A program made the position numbers and the translations under genes. 64,000 bases of DNA from Nostoc sp. CHAB 5834 (GTDB taxonomy: Bacteria > Cyanobacteriota > Cyanobacteriia > Cyanobacteriales > Nostocaceae): assembly GCA_020829485.1 (NCBI GenBank), contig JAIVFU010000012.1, positions 53,413 through 117,412 of the forward strand. Reading direction: 5' to 3'. A model generated the notes under the pieces. It was not told where the DNA came from and did no database searches. It was given only the letters and a program-made list of their open reading frames with translations. The number at the start of each line of letters is the position of its first letter. The first letter of the stretch is position 1. Positions 1 through 7,710 of this stretch are shown piece after piece.

Positions 1-627
1 AAAAGTGTAAAAAAATTGTCAGTTGCTGTTATTGGATCAGCATTAGCAGTGGCTTTTATTGGGTTAGAAGCTAAGTCGGCAAATGCTGCACTGTTTATCG
101 ATCAAGAACAGTCCAGTAGTAATATAAACATGGCATATTTTTCGCAGTCAGACTTAGCACAATCATTCAAACCAACAGCTAATAATGTTGCAGGTGCTGC
201 CATAAAACTTAGAGAGGGTATTGGAACAGTTGGTGACGTTAAAATATCCTTGTGGAATGCTGGAGGAGAGGTTTTAGCAAGTGGTATAGCACTCGGACAG
301 GTTCCCGATGCGTGGACAGAAGTATTCTGGAATCCCGTAGCTGTTACACCCAATCAGACTTTATTCCTCATATTTGAATCGTTCAGTAACCTAGCGATCG
401 CTGGTGATACTAACAATCCTTATCCAGATGGTCAAGTCTATGCAAACAGAGGATTTCAATCATTCCCATATTATGATTACACATTCCGCACATACTCTGA
501 TGATAGTTTTGGAATGCAATCCGTTCCTGAGCCAACCTCTGTTTTAGGTCTAATGACTTTCATTGCTTTCATTGGTGTTTCAGCCACCAAGTGCAAAAAC
601 CAACAGAGTGCTTTGTATAAAAGCTAA
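1..627 (+). CDS. PEP-CTERM sorted secreted protein, 5' end outside the window
   Basis: The frame is open to the first base of the window and begins with a basic K-S-V-K-K stretch followed by a hydrophobic segment ending near SANA-A, so this is a signal peptide whose true start lies just upstream; the TTG at 16 is only the first possible internal start. The middle is a beta-rich, aromatic/Gly/Asn-rich extracellular domain. The C-terminus has the classic PEP-CTERM layout: VPEP (about residues 170-173 counted from the TTG), a hydrophobic helix, then Lys-containing tail. PEP-CTERM proteins are thought to be processed by an exosortase and exported to the surface or exopolysaccharide. The specific function is unknown. 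Confidence 0.75.
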   Translation, partial: KSVKKLSVAVIGSALAVAFIGLEAKSANAALFIDQEQSSSNINMAYFSQSDLAQSFKPTANNVAGAAIKLREGIGTVGDVKISLWNAGGEVLASGIALGQVPDAWTEVFWNPVAVTPNQTLFLIFESFSNLAIAGDTNNPYPDGQVYANRGFQSFPYYDYTFRTYSDDSFGMQSVPEPTSVLGLMTFIAFIGVSATKCKNQQSALYKS

Positions 628-705
628 AATCGAATAGCCCTAAGTAGGTGGGCAAGAATATTTCCAACTATGTTAAGAAAATTAGTTGTATTTGTAGTAA
701 TTATA

Positions 706-778
706 AGGTGTATTATTCTTTCACCGTAACGCACCATTAGCAATTCAAAATACGTTTGCCTACGGCATAATACACCCT
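706..778. repeat. Palindromic dispersed repeat (AGGTGTATTA ... TAATACACCCT)
   Basis: Ends are inverted (AGGTGTATTA at the left, TAATACACCCT at the right) around the phrase CGTAACGCACC. The same type of ends and interior occurs at about 10244-10319, and the interior phrase recurs at 17665-17726 and 45770-45800. It is a non-coding dispersed repeat. Confidence 0.45.
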
Positions 779-836
779 ACATGAACTTTATATTTCTTCA
801 TATAAATGGGATTTTTCTCGCTAACTTACTTAACTG

Positions 837-1226
837 TTAGAATCTTATTCCCAGTTGCCCATTAAACCCACGAATAGAATTGTAACCAGCACCAACAAAA
901 ACATTATCAGTAGCGCCTACCTGAACGCCGCCTGAAACTGCAACACCTTTATCTTCTGAATAAAGTCCAACTCCTACATAAGGTGAAATTACAGGCAAAC
1001 TGATAAATTTCAAAACATCTACTCCCGTAGCACCATCAGGGCCAATTCCTACTTCAACCCCAAAATTTAAAGCCCTAGCTCCTACACCATAAGTTATATC
1101 ACCATCTTTTCCACCGACTGAAACCCAAGGTTGCGGTATAAGTTGAGCCGATGCTTGACTTGGGGCAAATAAAGTTAACAAACCGATGGATGTAAGTAAT
1201 GTTTTAGCAATAATCGCTACTTTCAT
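837..1226 (-). CDS. Small exported beta-rich protein, unknown function
   Basis: 129 residues. The N-terminus is a clear Sec signal peptide (MKVAIIAK, hydrophobic core, cleavage expected after SQASA at about residue 27). The mature part is almost all short Gly-rich alternating strands (VGVGLYSEDKG, VSGGVQVG, VFVGAGYNSI) and ends ...LGIRF, a C-terminal aromatic pattern like outer-membrane beta-barrel proteins. At about 100 mature residues it is too short for a usual porin barrel. A periplasmic or outer-membrane location is inferred; the family was not recognised. The ATG at 1226 has an upstream purine-rich stretch (GGAGAATAAC) as ribosome binding site. Confidence 0.65.
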   Translation of the reverse strand: MKVAIIAKTLLTSIGLLTLFAPSQASAQLIPQPWVSVGGKDGDITYGVGARALNFGVEVGIGPDGATGVDVLKFISLPVISPYVGVGLYSEDKGVAVSGGVQVGATDNVFVGAGYNSIRGFNGQLGIRF

Positions 1227-1359
1227 GTTATTCTCCTACAGTGAAACGTTCGCAATGACTGTAAATATTTTTGTCCAACTACTTACATGGAATCAGCAAC
1301 ACCGTAATTAAAATTACGGCAGTGTCCAGCCGCAATTTTTAATTGTCAGGTATATTTGC

Positions 1360-1671
1360 TGATTACTTTATCAAAATGCCTAATTACTTTCTCAAAATGC
1401 CTGATTACTTTCTCAAAATACTTAAATGCTTTCACAAAAGGTCATTTGACTTACTCATTTTGGTGTTTTCCGCAAGTAAAAGTTCATTTGACTTACTCAA
1501 ACTCCAGTTTGCTTACTCATTTTGGTGTTTTCCGCAAGCAAAAGTTCATTTGACTTACTCAAACCCCAGTTTGTTTACTCATTTTAGTATTTTCCGTAAG
1601 CAAAAGGTCATTTGACTTACTCAAAAGCTGATTTGACTTACTCATTTCGGTGTTTTCCGCAAGCAAAAACT
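1360..1671. repeat. Two tandem arrays: 21-bp and 62-bp units
   Basis: First come three 21-bp copies built on TGATTACTTTCTCAAAATGCC (1360-1421). Then units containing CATTTGACTTACTCAAA recur at 1485, 1547 and 1609, i.e. exactly every 62 bp, sharing TTGGTGTTTTCCGCAAGCAAAAG; truncated units flank them (1443 and about 1629). Two overlapping frames stay open through the repeats only because of the periodicity, so no gene is called. This accounts for most of the 450-bp gap between the two neighbouring minus-strand genes. Confidence 0.8.
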
Positions 1672-1679
1672 ATGCAACC

Positions 1680-1985
1680 CTACTCAAAAGTGGATACATC
1701 TCGCAGTAAACTAGGAATTTCTCCTTGAGATAAAGGAAACTCCAGCAAGGTTTCTCGAAGACCCAAATACCCAGATTCAGCAAACGACAAAAGCATTCGT
1801 GAAAGCGCTAGCCAAACCTCCGGTTCGTATTCCCAATCACGATAACGCGAAGCTTTACCAGCAATTGAACGTAGCGCCCAGAAATAAGAGTTTCTCACCA
1901 CCGAACCACCTTTCTTAAACTCTGGCAAATCTTCGTGGTGGATAAAAAGTATTTGATTTTCAATTCTGGCTCTCATGTCAGCCAT
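1680..1985 (-). CDS. Hypothetical protein, 101 aa
   Basis: Starts at an ATG (1985); a second in-frame Met is at residue 4. The composition is that of a soluble mixed protein with no signal peptide or membrane helix: charged N-terminus, then a W/Y/R-rich middle (FWALRSI, YRDWEYEPEVW) and a leucine-rich second half. The stop lies exactly where the upstream tandem-repeat array ends. No family was recognised. Amphipathic helices with normal amino-acid use make it a likely real gene, but nothing shows its role. Confidence 0.5.
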   Translation of the reverse strand: MADMRARIENQILFIHHEDLPEFKKGGSVVRNSYFWALRSIAGKASRYRDWEYEPEVWLALSRMLLSFAESGYLGLRETLLEFPLSQGEIPSLLRDVSTFE

Positions 1986-2200
1986 TTGTATTGAAGGACA
2001 ATAACAAAAATTGGACGTAAATTAAATTTTTATAAATCAACTCTTAAAGCAAATTCTATAAATTCTTCTTACGAAGAGTTATAAACTTGTTAAAATTTGT
2101 AAATTTAGTAGTAATTATCATCTTCTTTATTATAGGGTTCTTGATGAAAGATTTTACACGCTAGACACAAAACCCATTTTATAATTTTCCGAGAATAAAT

Positions 2201-2608
2201 ATGAAGAATAATCTCAAAATATATACAGCTATTGCTGTCTGTTGTGGAGCATTTTCATGGGGAAGTTCAGCTTATGCTGATGGCTGGCCAGCAACCGTGG
2301 CTGGCAGTTGGTCTGTAGTAGCAAATCAAAGTGTCGGCTCTCTTGTTATCACCCAACCTACAAGCACTCTCAACTGCCAACCCATCTCTGGCACTATCTT
2401 TGGAAATGCAATTGAAGGCTTCTATTGCCCTAGTTCCGGACGTATCGCTTTTGCCCGTAAGTCTTCTAATGACTTTCCTTATCAGTACTATCAAGGCAAT
2501 CTCTCACAAACAGGTTCTACCCTACGAATCGGAGGATCTTTTTCAGCTTTCTTGAGCAATGGTAGTGGTGGTAGCCTTGGAGAATATAATTTCTCAGCCA
2601 GCAAATAG
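2201..2608 (+). CDS. Small exported protein, unknown function
   Basis: 135 residues. A Sec signal peptide (MKNNLKIYTAIAVCCGAFSWGSSAYA, cleavage expected before DGWPATV) precedes a beta-rich domain with two Cys (LNCQPISG and GFYCPSSG) that could form a disulfide in the periplasm. The fold looks like a small beta-barrel/lipocalin-like repeat (SWSVVANQSVGSLVI, YYQGNLSQTGSTLRIGGSF). Unknown function. It is convergent with the TonB receptor gene; a strong G/C-rich hairpin separates the two. Confidence 0.65.
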   Translation: MKNNLKIYTAIAVCCGAFSWGSSAYADGWPATVAGSWSVVANQSVGSLVITQPTSTLNCQPISGTIFGNAIEGFYCPSSGRIAFARKSSNDFPYQYYQGNLSQTGSTLRIGGSFSAFLSNGSGGSLGEYNFSASK

Positions 2609-2675
2609 TAATAAAATTTCAATGTAGAGAGGTTGTAATTGCAACCCTCTACATTAGACCTCTTACAAAAGTCCC

Positions 2676-2760
2676 TAACACCCCACCCCCAACCCCTCCC
2701 CTTAGCAAGGGGAGGGGAGCGTTTGCGTGAGCAAATGCGGGGTGGGGTTCTTTATTTTTT
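2676..2760. terminator. Bidirectional terminator-like GC-rich palindrome between convergent genes
   Basis: Inner stem CCCCTCCCC/GGGGAGGGG (about 2692-2716) sits inside outer arms CACCCCACC/GGGGTGGGG, followed by a T-rich tract (TTCTTTATTTTTTATTT). It lies between the ends of the 135-aa gene (+) and the TonB receptor gene (-). The same C-rich phrase (CCCCCAACCCC) appears in other dispersed repeats, so it may be a repeat acting as terminator. Confidence 0.5.
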
Positions 2761-2786
2761 ATTTATGCAAGAAGTCTATTTAATAT

Positions 2787-4892
2787 TTAAAAATTAGCGC
2801 TTAAACCCAAACGAAAAGTGAATCCAGGGCTATAGATGCGATTAACTCGCTCATATTGCTCACCGAGTAGATTTTCTAAATAAACTGTCAATCCTAAATT
2901 GGTAGTTAAAGGTATACGACCGGTCAAATCTAAATTCACAAAAGATGGAGCAAAATCTGTAGCCTTGTCACCAGGGTTAGTAAAGAAGGCTCTGCGAGTG
3001 CCGCTATTGTAGGTAACATACAAGTTAGCCTGCCATCCCGCATTTTCATAACCTACGCCAGTTTGAAGTACAGAGTAGGGAATTAAACCTAACTGTAAAC
3101 CTCTCTCTGTACCTGTTTTTATTTGAGCATCTGTATAAGTATAGTTGAGGAAAGTTGACCAGCCAGCCGCAATTCTTAATTGCAAAGCTGCCTCTAAACC
3201 ATTGGTATCTACTAATCCAATGTTTTCCCATCTTCCGGCGATGACTCCCAAGCGATCGCCTATACTACTACCAAAGTAAGTAAACTGCCCAATTAGATTT
3301 TGAGAAAAATTTACATCTACTCCTGCACTCCAAGTAGAGCCAGTTTCCGGGCTTAAATTAGGATTAGGTCTCCAACCATGAACCGTATCATAAACATACA
3401 ACTGATCTAACCCAGGATTGCGTTGTGCCCCTGCCCAACTTCCACGCACTGCTACTATTGGTGTGACAGCATAACGTAACCCAACACTAGGATTGAGATA
3501 ATTTCCAAACTGGCTATCAAAGGTTTGCCTTAGCCCTAAATCTATCAGAAAATTATCGCTAATATTCCAAGTATTGACAGCAAATAAAGCTGTATTGAAC
3601 AAACTCCGATCTTCCTTTTCGTTTTCCGCAATCCTAGTAAGATCTGTACTCAAAACATCACCGATTAAATCGGTGTTTTTCAAATCTAATCCCCAACGCA
3701 ATTTATTATTAGAAGTAACTTTCCATTCATGATCGACTCTGGCTGTGAGTTGTTGTGTATCTAAAGACCCTCTACGATAAAATGATGCTCCTGTAGGGCC
3801 ATAAGTACTAAAATAATCTTGGTTATAACCAATTGATGTTGTAAGATTAGAGCTTTCCCCATTACCTAGTCGAGTTTTCCAAGATAAGCCAACATTTAAA
3901 CCATCGTGGTCTAATCTATCTCTTTGGAGAGGAAAACCGAAATAAATTAAACCCCGACGACTGCTGAGTGCAGTAACATCTAAATTCAGAGAATTTTTCT
4001 TATCTAAATCTACTCCAATGCTACCAAAGTAAGTACTTGTAGCTGTGTCTGCATTTGATAGAAATCCCTGTTCATCACGATTTGCAGCACCTAGAGGGAC
4101 GCGGTAACGGTTATCTATAAAGAATCTTTCAAAGCTAAAGTTGTACTTGACATTATCAGATGAACCACCATAAGTTACTTGTTGATTATTTAAACTTAAT
4201 GAGCCAAATTCTGCGCTAGCGCTCAATTTAGGTTTGCCATAACCTTCTTTAGTGATAATATTCACAACTCCCCCAAAGGCTGAAGAACCATATAAAGCGG
4301 AGGCTGTGCCGCTATATAATTCCACTCGTTCAATAGCCTCTACAGGAATGCTATTTAAGTCAGTTCCACCATGATAAGTGTTGACATTATTATTAATTGG
4401 TCTGCCATTAATCAGAAATACAGACTGATTAATTGAGGCTCCCCGATAGTATGTACCTGTGTGAATATCTGCACCATGACCTACATCATTGATAGCAAAA
4501 CCAGGCATTCTTTTCAAAATATCGGCTAAACTTGTAGCGCCCTGCTTTTGAATTTCTTCTTTATCAATTACGTAAGTTGGAGTAGATTGAGGTAGGTTGT
4601 CTGGTTCTGCAATCACTTCTATAGAAATGTCTGCATCATCGCTCGGAGTTTGCTCTGTTTCTGGCTGATCTGGATTAACTTCACTCGGTGCAGATTGTTG
4701 AGTTAATAATTCGGCATTAGTGACGGGTAGCTCAATTTCACTCAAACTCCGAATATTTAAAATGACTTCGGTTGATTTATCAGTATTGATCTGCTTAATT
4801 TCACTTTCAACAGCAAAGCCAGGAGACGCTATCAGTAAACTCGGTAAAGCAACTGTTAGCAACAAAAAATCCTTTTTCACGTTCTCTTTCAC
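2787..4892 (-). CDS. TonB-dependent outer-membrane receptor
   Basis: 701 residues. A signal peptide (to about residue 27) is followed by an acidic linker and the TonB plug domain (about residues 105-215) with typical signatures: ATSLADILKRMPGFAIN, RGASINQSVFLINGRPINN, IPVEAIERVELYSGTASALYG and GGVVNIITKEG. The rest is a 22-strand-type barrel ending in a terminal aromatic strand (FRLGLSANF). Such receptors import siderophores, cobalamin or other scarce ligands using TonB/ExbB/ExbD energy. The plug resembles BtuB/colicin-type receptors more than FhuA types, but the ligand cannot be read. No siderophore synthesis, transporter or AraC regulator gene is next to it, and no cobalamin riboswitch was found upstream. 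Confidence 0.9.
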   Translation of the reverse strand: MKENVKKDFLLLTVALPSLLIASPGFAVESEIKQINTDKSTEVILNIRSLSEIELPVTNAELLTQQSAPSEVNPDQPETEQTPSDDADISIEVIAEPDNLPQSTPTYVIDKEEIQKQGATSLADILKRMPGFAINDVGHGADIHTGTYYRGASINQSVFLINGRPINNNVNTYHGGTDLNSIPVEAIERVELYSGTASALYGSSAFGGVVNIITKEGYGKPKLSASAEFGSLSLNNQQVTYGGSSDNVKYNFSFERFFIDNRYRVPLGAANRDEQGFLSNADTATSTYFGSIGVDLDKKNSLNLDVTALSSRRGLIYFGFPLQRDRLDHDGLNVGLSWKTRLGNGESSNLTTSIGYNQDYFSTYGPTGASFYRRGSLDTQQLTARVDHEWKVTSNNKLRWGLDLKNTDLIGDVLSTDLTRIAENEKEDRSLFNTALFAVNTWNISDNFLIDLGLRQTFDSQFGNYLNPSVGLRYAVTPIVAVRGSWAGAQRNPGLDQLYVYDTVHGWRPNPNLSPETGSTWSAGVDVNFSQNLIGQFTYFGSSIGDRLGVIAGRWENIGLVDTNGLEAALQLRIAAGWSTFLNYTYTDAQIKTGTERGLQLGLIPYSVLQTGVGYENAGWQANLYVTYNSGTRRAFFTNPGDKATDFAPSFVNLDLTGRIPLTTNLGLTVYLENLLGEQYERVNRIYSPGFTFRLGLSANF

Positions 4893-5097
4893 ACCAACTA
4901 AAAACAGCCACCACGTAGTATTGTTGCTGTAATAGTAAAATCATGTCAAAAGACACGCTGTCATATTTCCACGCCTTATATTCCCGATTTGTCTGAGAGT
5001 TCGGGTAATTTTGTTGTTCAAAAATGATTAAGTAGGGCTATAGCAGTTTTGGATTGCGTGAATTATGTCCAATTTTTATGGATACAACTTTACAGTT

Positions 5098-5655
5098 TTA
5101 AAAATAATTTTTACTCACAAGTCTAATGAGAAAACGCAGAGCTTCATTTACTGCTTCCGAATTAGGAAACATTTCTGCAACATCAGGTTCTAAAAAAAAT
5201 ATCAACTTTTCAATATTATTGAAATCATTTTCAACATTTTTTACATCATTATTTGTATTAACCTGATTTGATTGAGGTTTATGTTCTTTTATAGTTGTTT
5301 GATCAGATGCAGCATTTAATTTATTAACTAATGATTCCCAACTACTAACTTTTAGGTTAAAGTAAGCCTTTGCATCCCGTAACGTTTTAAACTGTTGCTT
5401 TAGAATATCAATAGTATAAAGATGCTTTTGAGATACCTGCTTTTCTAAATTAAGGTCTGACTCAACCATATCAACTACTTCACTAATAAGTCGATCATGA
5501 TTTTCGGCAATTTGAGCAGCAGCCCCTAAAATTTTAGAAGTTACTTTTATTTGTACATCAGTCTCTTGTTTAAGGCGATCAGCAATACTGCGAATTTGAT
5601 CTCCCAACCTCGCTTTACCTTGTTTTTGCGTCGTTGGGAGTGATTTTTTACTCAT
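5098..5655 (-). CDS. Coiled-coil protein, second gene of a two-gene operon
   Basis: 185 residues. The basic N-terminus (MSKKSLPTTQKQGKARLGDQ) leads into long charged helices (about residues 20-115) with heptad-like spacing, then a polar linker rich in Asn/Gln (about 120-145) and a compact C-terminal segment (EPDVAEMFPNSEAVNEALRFLIRL). That last pattern resembles short segments seen in small ribbon-helix-helix-like antitoxin or DNA-binding proteins; this is only a resemblance. The ATG lies 12 bases after the stop of the 306-aa coiled-coil gene, so the two are probably co-transcribed. Function unknown. Confidence 0.65.
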   Translation of the reverse strand: MSKKSLPTTQKQGKARLGDQIRSIADRLKQETDVQIKVTSKILGAAAQIAENHDRLISEVVDMVESDLNLEKQVSQKHLYTIDILKQQFKTLRDAKAYFNLKVSSWESLVNKLNAASDQTTIKEHKPQSNQVNTNNDVKNVENDFNNIEKLIFFLEPDVAEMFPNSEAVNEALRFLIRLVSKNYF

Positions 5656-5667
5656 GAGTATGCTTAT

Positions 5668-6588
5668 TTATTCAGAAAGTATATCTTTAATAGCTAGCCA
5701 GATGCGTTTAAACTTTTGTACCAAACCCATAGGATTCTTAGTTGTTTCTTCTTCTACCGAATCAACTAGAAATTGAATCCGATCCATACGCTCTGCTACA
5801 ACGTAAAGACTGTTTACTGCTTCATCCTTACTTTCTAACGATTCACGCAGTAGCACAACCATCTGGGCAATTTCACGTTTTAGTCGTTCATTCTCGGCTT
5901 TCCGGCGAGTTTCCCATCCCTTAATACTAGCTTTGGAACGTCGCTCATGCTTGAGTTCTGCTTTAGTCTCATTGTATAAACCCAAATACATTTCTCGTTC
6001 AGAATTTACTGACTCATATTTGGTAAGCAATTCAGTCGCTCTCGCTTTTTCTTCATTGTAGAGGTAGAGAGTTTGTTTATGACTTTGTTGTTCATCAACA
6101 TAGAACTGGTAATTTTGAGTGACTCGCTCTTTTAACTCATTAGCTTCGAGTTGGCAAGTTTGCATCTCTCGCTGATGAACATGAACTAGCTGGGATATTT
6201 TCGCTTTTTCTTCGTTGTAAAGGTAGAGCGTCTTTTGATGATTTTCTTGCTCATCAAGATAGAAGAGATAATTTTGAGTGAATCGCTCTTTTAACTCATT
6301 AGCTTCGAGTTTTACCTCATTAGCCTCGATTTGATAAGTTTGAATTTCTTGCTGAACATGAACCAGTTGTGATGCAGCTTCTTTTGCACGTTGTTCTGCT
6401 TCATCGCGTTGAGATGCAGCTTCCTCATTTTCTTTCGCACGTTGTTGCCATTCATCGCGTTGGATACGAACAGTCTCCAATCGTTGTTGAAGCTCATGAG
6501 GAGAAGGTGGTTCTTTCTGCCGTGAGCGAGGATTATTAACAGCGTTGTCATAATTAGAATCTCTGCGATCCCCTCTCCTCATTGCCAT
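5668..6588 (-). CDS. Long coiled-coil protein with an internal 53-residue duplication
   Basis: 306 residues, mainly one coiled coil rich in E/K/Q/R from about residue 27 to 240, with a basic N-terminus (MAMRRGDRRDS) and a C-terminal helix (FKRIWLAIKDILSE). A block containing LVHV..Q, EANELKER.TQNY.FY.DEQ and TLYLYNEEKA occurs twice, 53 residues apart. The DNA is nearly identical in parts (GCTCTTTTAACTCATTAGCTTCGAG at about 6126 and 6285), so the duplication is recent. No known enzymatic domain is visible. Filamentous cyanobacteria use coiled-coil proteins in cell-shape and filament maintenance; a role of that kind is only inference. Confidence 0.7.
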   Translation of the reverse strand: MAMRRGDRRDSNYDNAVNNPRSRQKEPPSPHELQQRLETVRIQRDEWQQRAKENEEAASQRDEAEQRAKEAASQLVHVQQEIQTYQIEANEVKLEANELKERFTQNYLFYLDEQENHQKTLYLYNEEKAKISQLVHVHQREMQTCQLEANELKERVTQNYQFYVDEQQSHKQTLYLYNEEKARATELLTKYESVNSEREMYLGLYNETKAELKHERRSKASIKGWETRRKAENERLKREIAQMVVLLRESLESKDEAVNSLYVVAERMDRIQFLVDSVEEETTKNPMGLVQKFKRIWLAIKDILSE

Positions 6589-6690
6589 GATTTAAGTTCC
6601 TATGTGAGCATTTGTTATATTTAAGTATAAGTATTCAGTTTAGCCGAGATAAACTCATTCAAGTGTGATCTTGGTTCTACTGGTAATATG

Positions 6691-6710
6691 ATCTCAATCT
6701 CAGTTGAGAT
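6691..6710. promoter_or_regulatory. Possible operator upstream of the coiled-coil operon
   Basis: ATCTCAA-6-TTGAGAT, a 7-bp perfect inverted repeat with a 6-bp spacer, about 100 bp upstream of the 306-aa gene start. Partial half sites (GAGAT, ATCTCG) occur nearby. Suggestive only. The rest of 6589-6990 holds no recognisable gene. Confidence 0.25.
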
Positions 6711-6990
6711 ATCTTTTATTCTGTCTCAAGCGCTCAAATTCTCAGAGGTGCGATCTCGAAGGGCTAGAGATATTGCGCTTAATAAGCAAGCTAACCTTTA
6801 AAAGGCGAAGGAGAATAAGCGTCAAAGCCTCTTCCCTTGTAGGAATTACGAATTACGTTAGCATTGGGAAAACTGGAAGCTTCGCAAACACAATAGAATG
6901 ATTCAAACCTTACGCAAACTAGTACCGTGCGGCGTAAATACGCCTACTATTTCTCAAGACTGCAAATGATGATTGTTTCAAGGTTCATAA

Positions 6991-7698
6991 TGGTGGGTTT
7001 ATTTCCGCCATGCTGTACTAGTTACATTCGATGAATTCGTTGCTAAATATCCTGACAACACTGGAAAACGTTATGAATTGCATGATGGAGTAATAGTCGA
7101 AATGTCCCAACCAACAGGCAACCATGAAGAGATTATCGTATTTTTAGTCCAGAAATTCATTCTAGAATATAGTCGCATCCGGCTACCCTATAGCATCCCA
7201 AAAACAGTACTAGTAAAACCCCTTGAAAGTGAATCCGCTTACTCACCAGATATACTGATATTAAATCTCCCCAATTTAGTAAACGAACCTCTGTGGAAAA
7301 AAGAATCTACTGTAAGTCAAGCGGAATCAATACCCTTAGTAGTTGAGGTAGTGAGTCAGTGCGTTGCGCGGGTTCCCCGCGTTGAAGCAACTGACGAACC
7401 CGTAAGGGTGAGTAGCAATTGGCGTGATGATTATTTAAAAAAAGCTGCTGACTATGAAGCTGTAGGTATCCCAGAATACTGGATTGTAGACTATGCTGCT
7501 TTAGGCGGTAGGCGATTTATTGGCAACCCCAAACAACCAAGTGTCTCGCTCTACACTTTAATTGATGGAGAATACCAAGTCAGCCAGTTTCAAGGTAGCG
7601 ATGCCTGCGGCGGTAAACTACGCATTATCTCACCTCTGTTCCCGGAATTAAATTTAACTCCCGAACAGATTTTTCAAGCTGATGCATACCCTGTATAA
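6991..7698 (+). CDS. Uma2-family (DUF820) restriction-endonuclease-fold protein, 5' end damaged or unusual, in-frame repeat insert
   Basis: The Uma2 N-terminal signature is present in frame upstream of any start: from 7021 the frame reads VTFDEFVAKYP..TGKRYELHDG, yet the only in-frame start is the TTG at 7078, inside the conserved block. The ATG at 7010 is out of frame and stops after three codons, so a small indel or a damaged start is likely. The rest has Uma2 hallmarks: YSPDILI, VVEVVS, WRDDYLKKAADYEAVGIPEYWIVD, and a C-terminal LTPEQIF. Uma2 proteins have a PD-(D/E)XK nuclease fold; their biological role is unsettled. Nineteen codons at 7351-7410 are a mobile-repeat insert (separate entry). 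Confidence 0.7.
   Translation, partial: WWVYFRHAVLVTFDEFVAKYPDNTGKRYELHDGVIVEMSQPTGNHEEIIVFLVQKFILEYSRIRLPYSIPKTVLVKPLESESAYSPDILILNLPNLVNEPLWKKESTVSQAESIPLVVEVVSQCVARVPRVEATDEPVRVSSNWRDDYLKKAADYEAVGIPEYWIVDYAALGGRRFIGNPKQPSVSLYTLIDGEYQVSQFQGSDACGGKLRIISPLFPELNLTPEQIFQADAYPV
7351..7413. repeat. 57-bp dispersed repeat inserted in frame in the Uma2-like gene
   Basis: GTGAGT is present at 7351-7356 and again at 7408-7413, exactly 57 bp apart, like a target-site duplication. The sequence between (CAGTGCGTTGCGCGGGTTCC and onward, with ACTTGAAGCAACTG-like right part) matches, inverted, about 39 of 43 bases of a repeat at 50735-50778. Removing the 19 codons restores the continuous Uma2 motif VVEVVS-SNWRDDYLKK. 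Confidence 0.85.
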
Positions 7699-7710
7699 CT
7701 CTTATCACTA

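Noticed and set aside
1343..1615. 90- and 65-codon frames in the 1.3-1.6 kb repeats
   Set aside because: Low-complexity translation of tandem repeats, in two overlapping frames.
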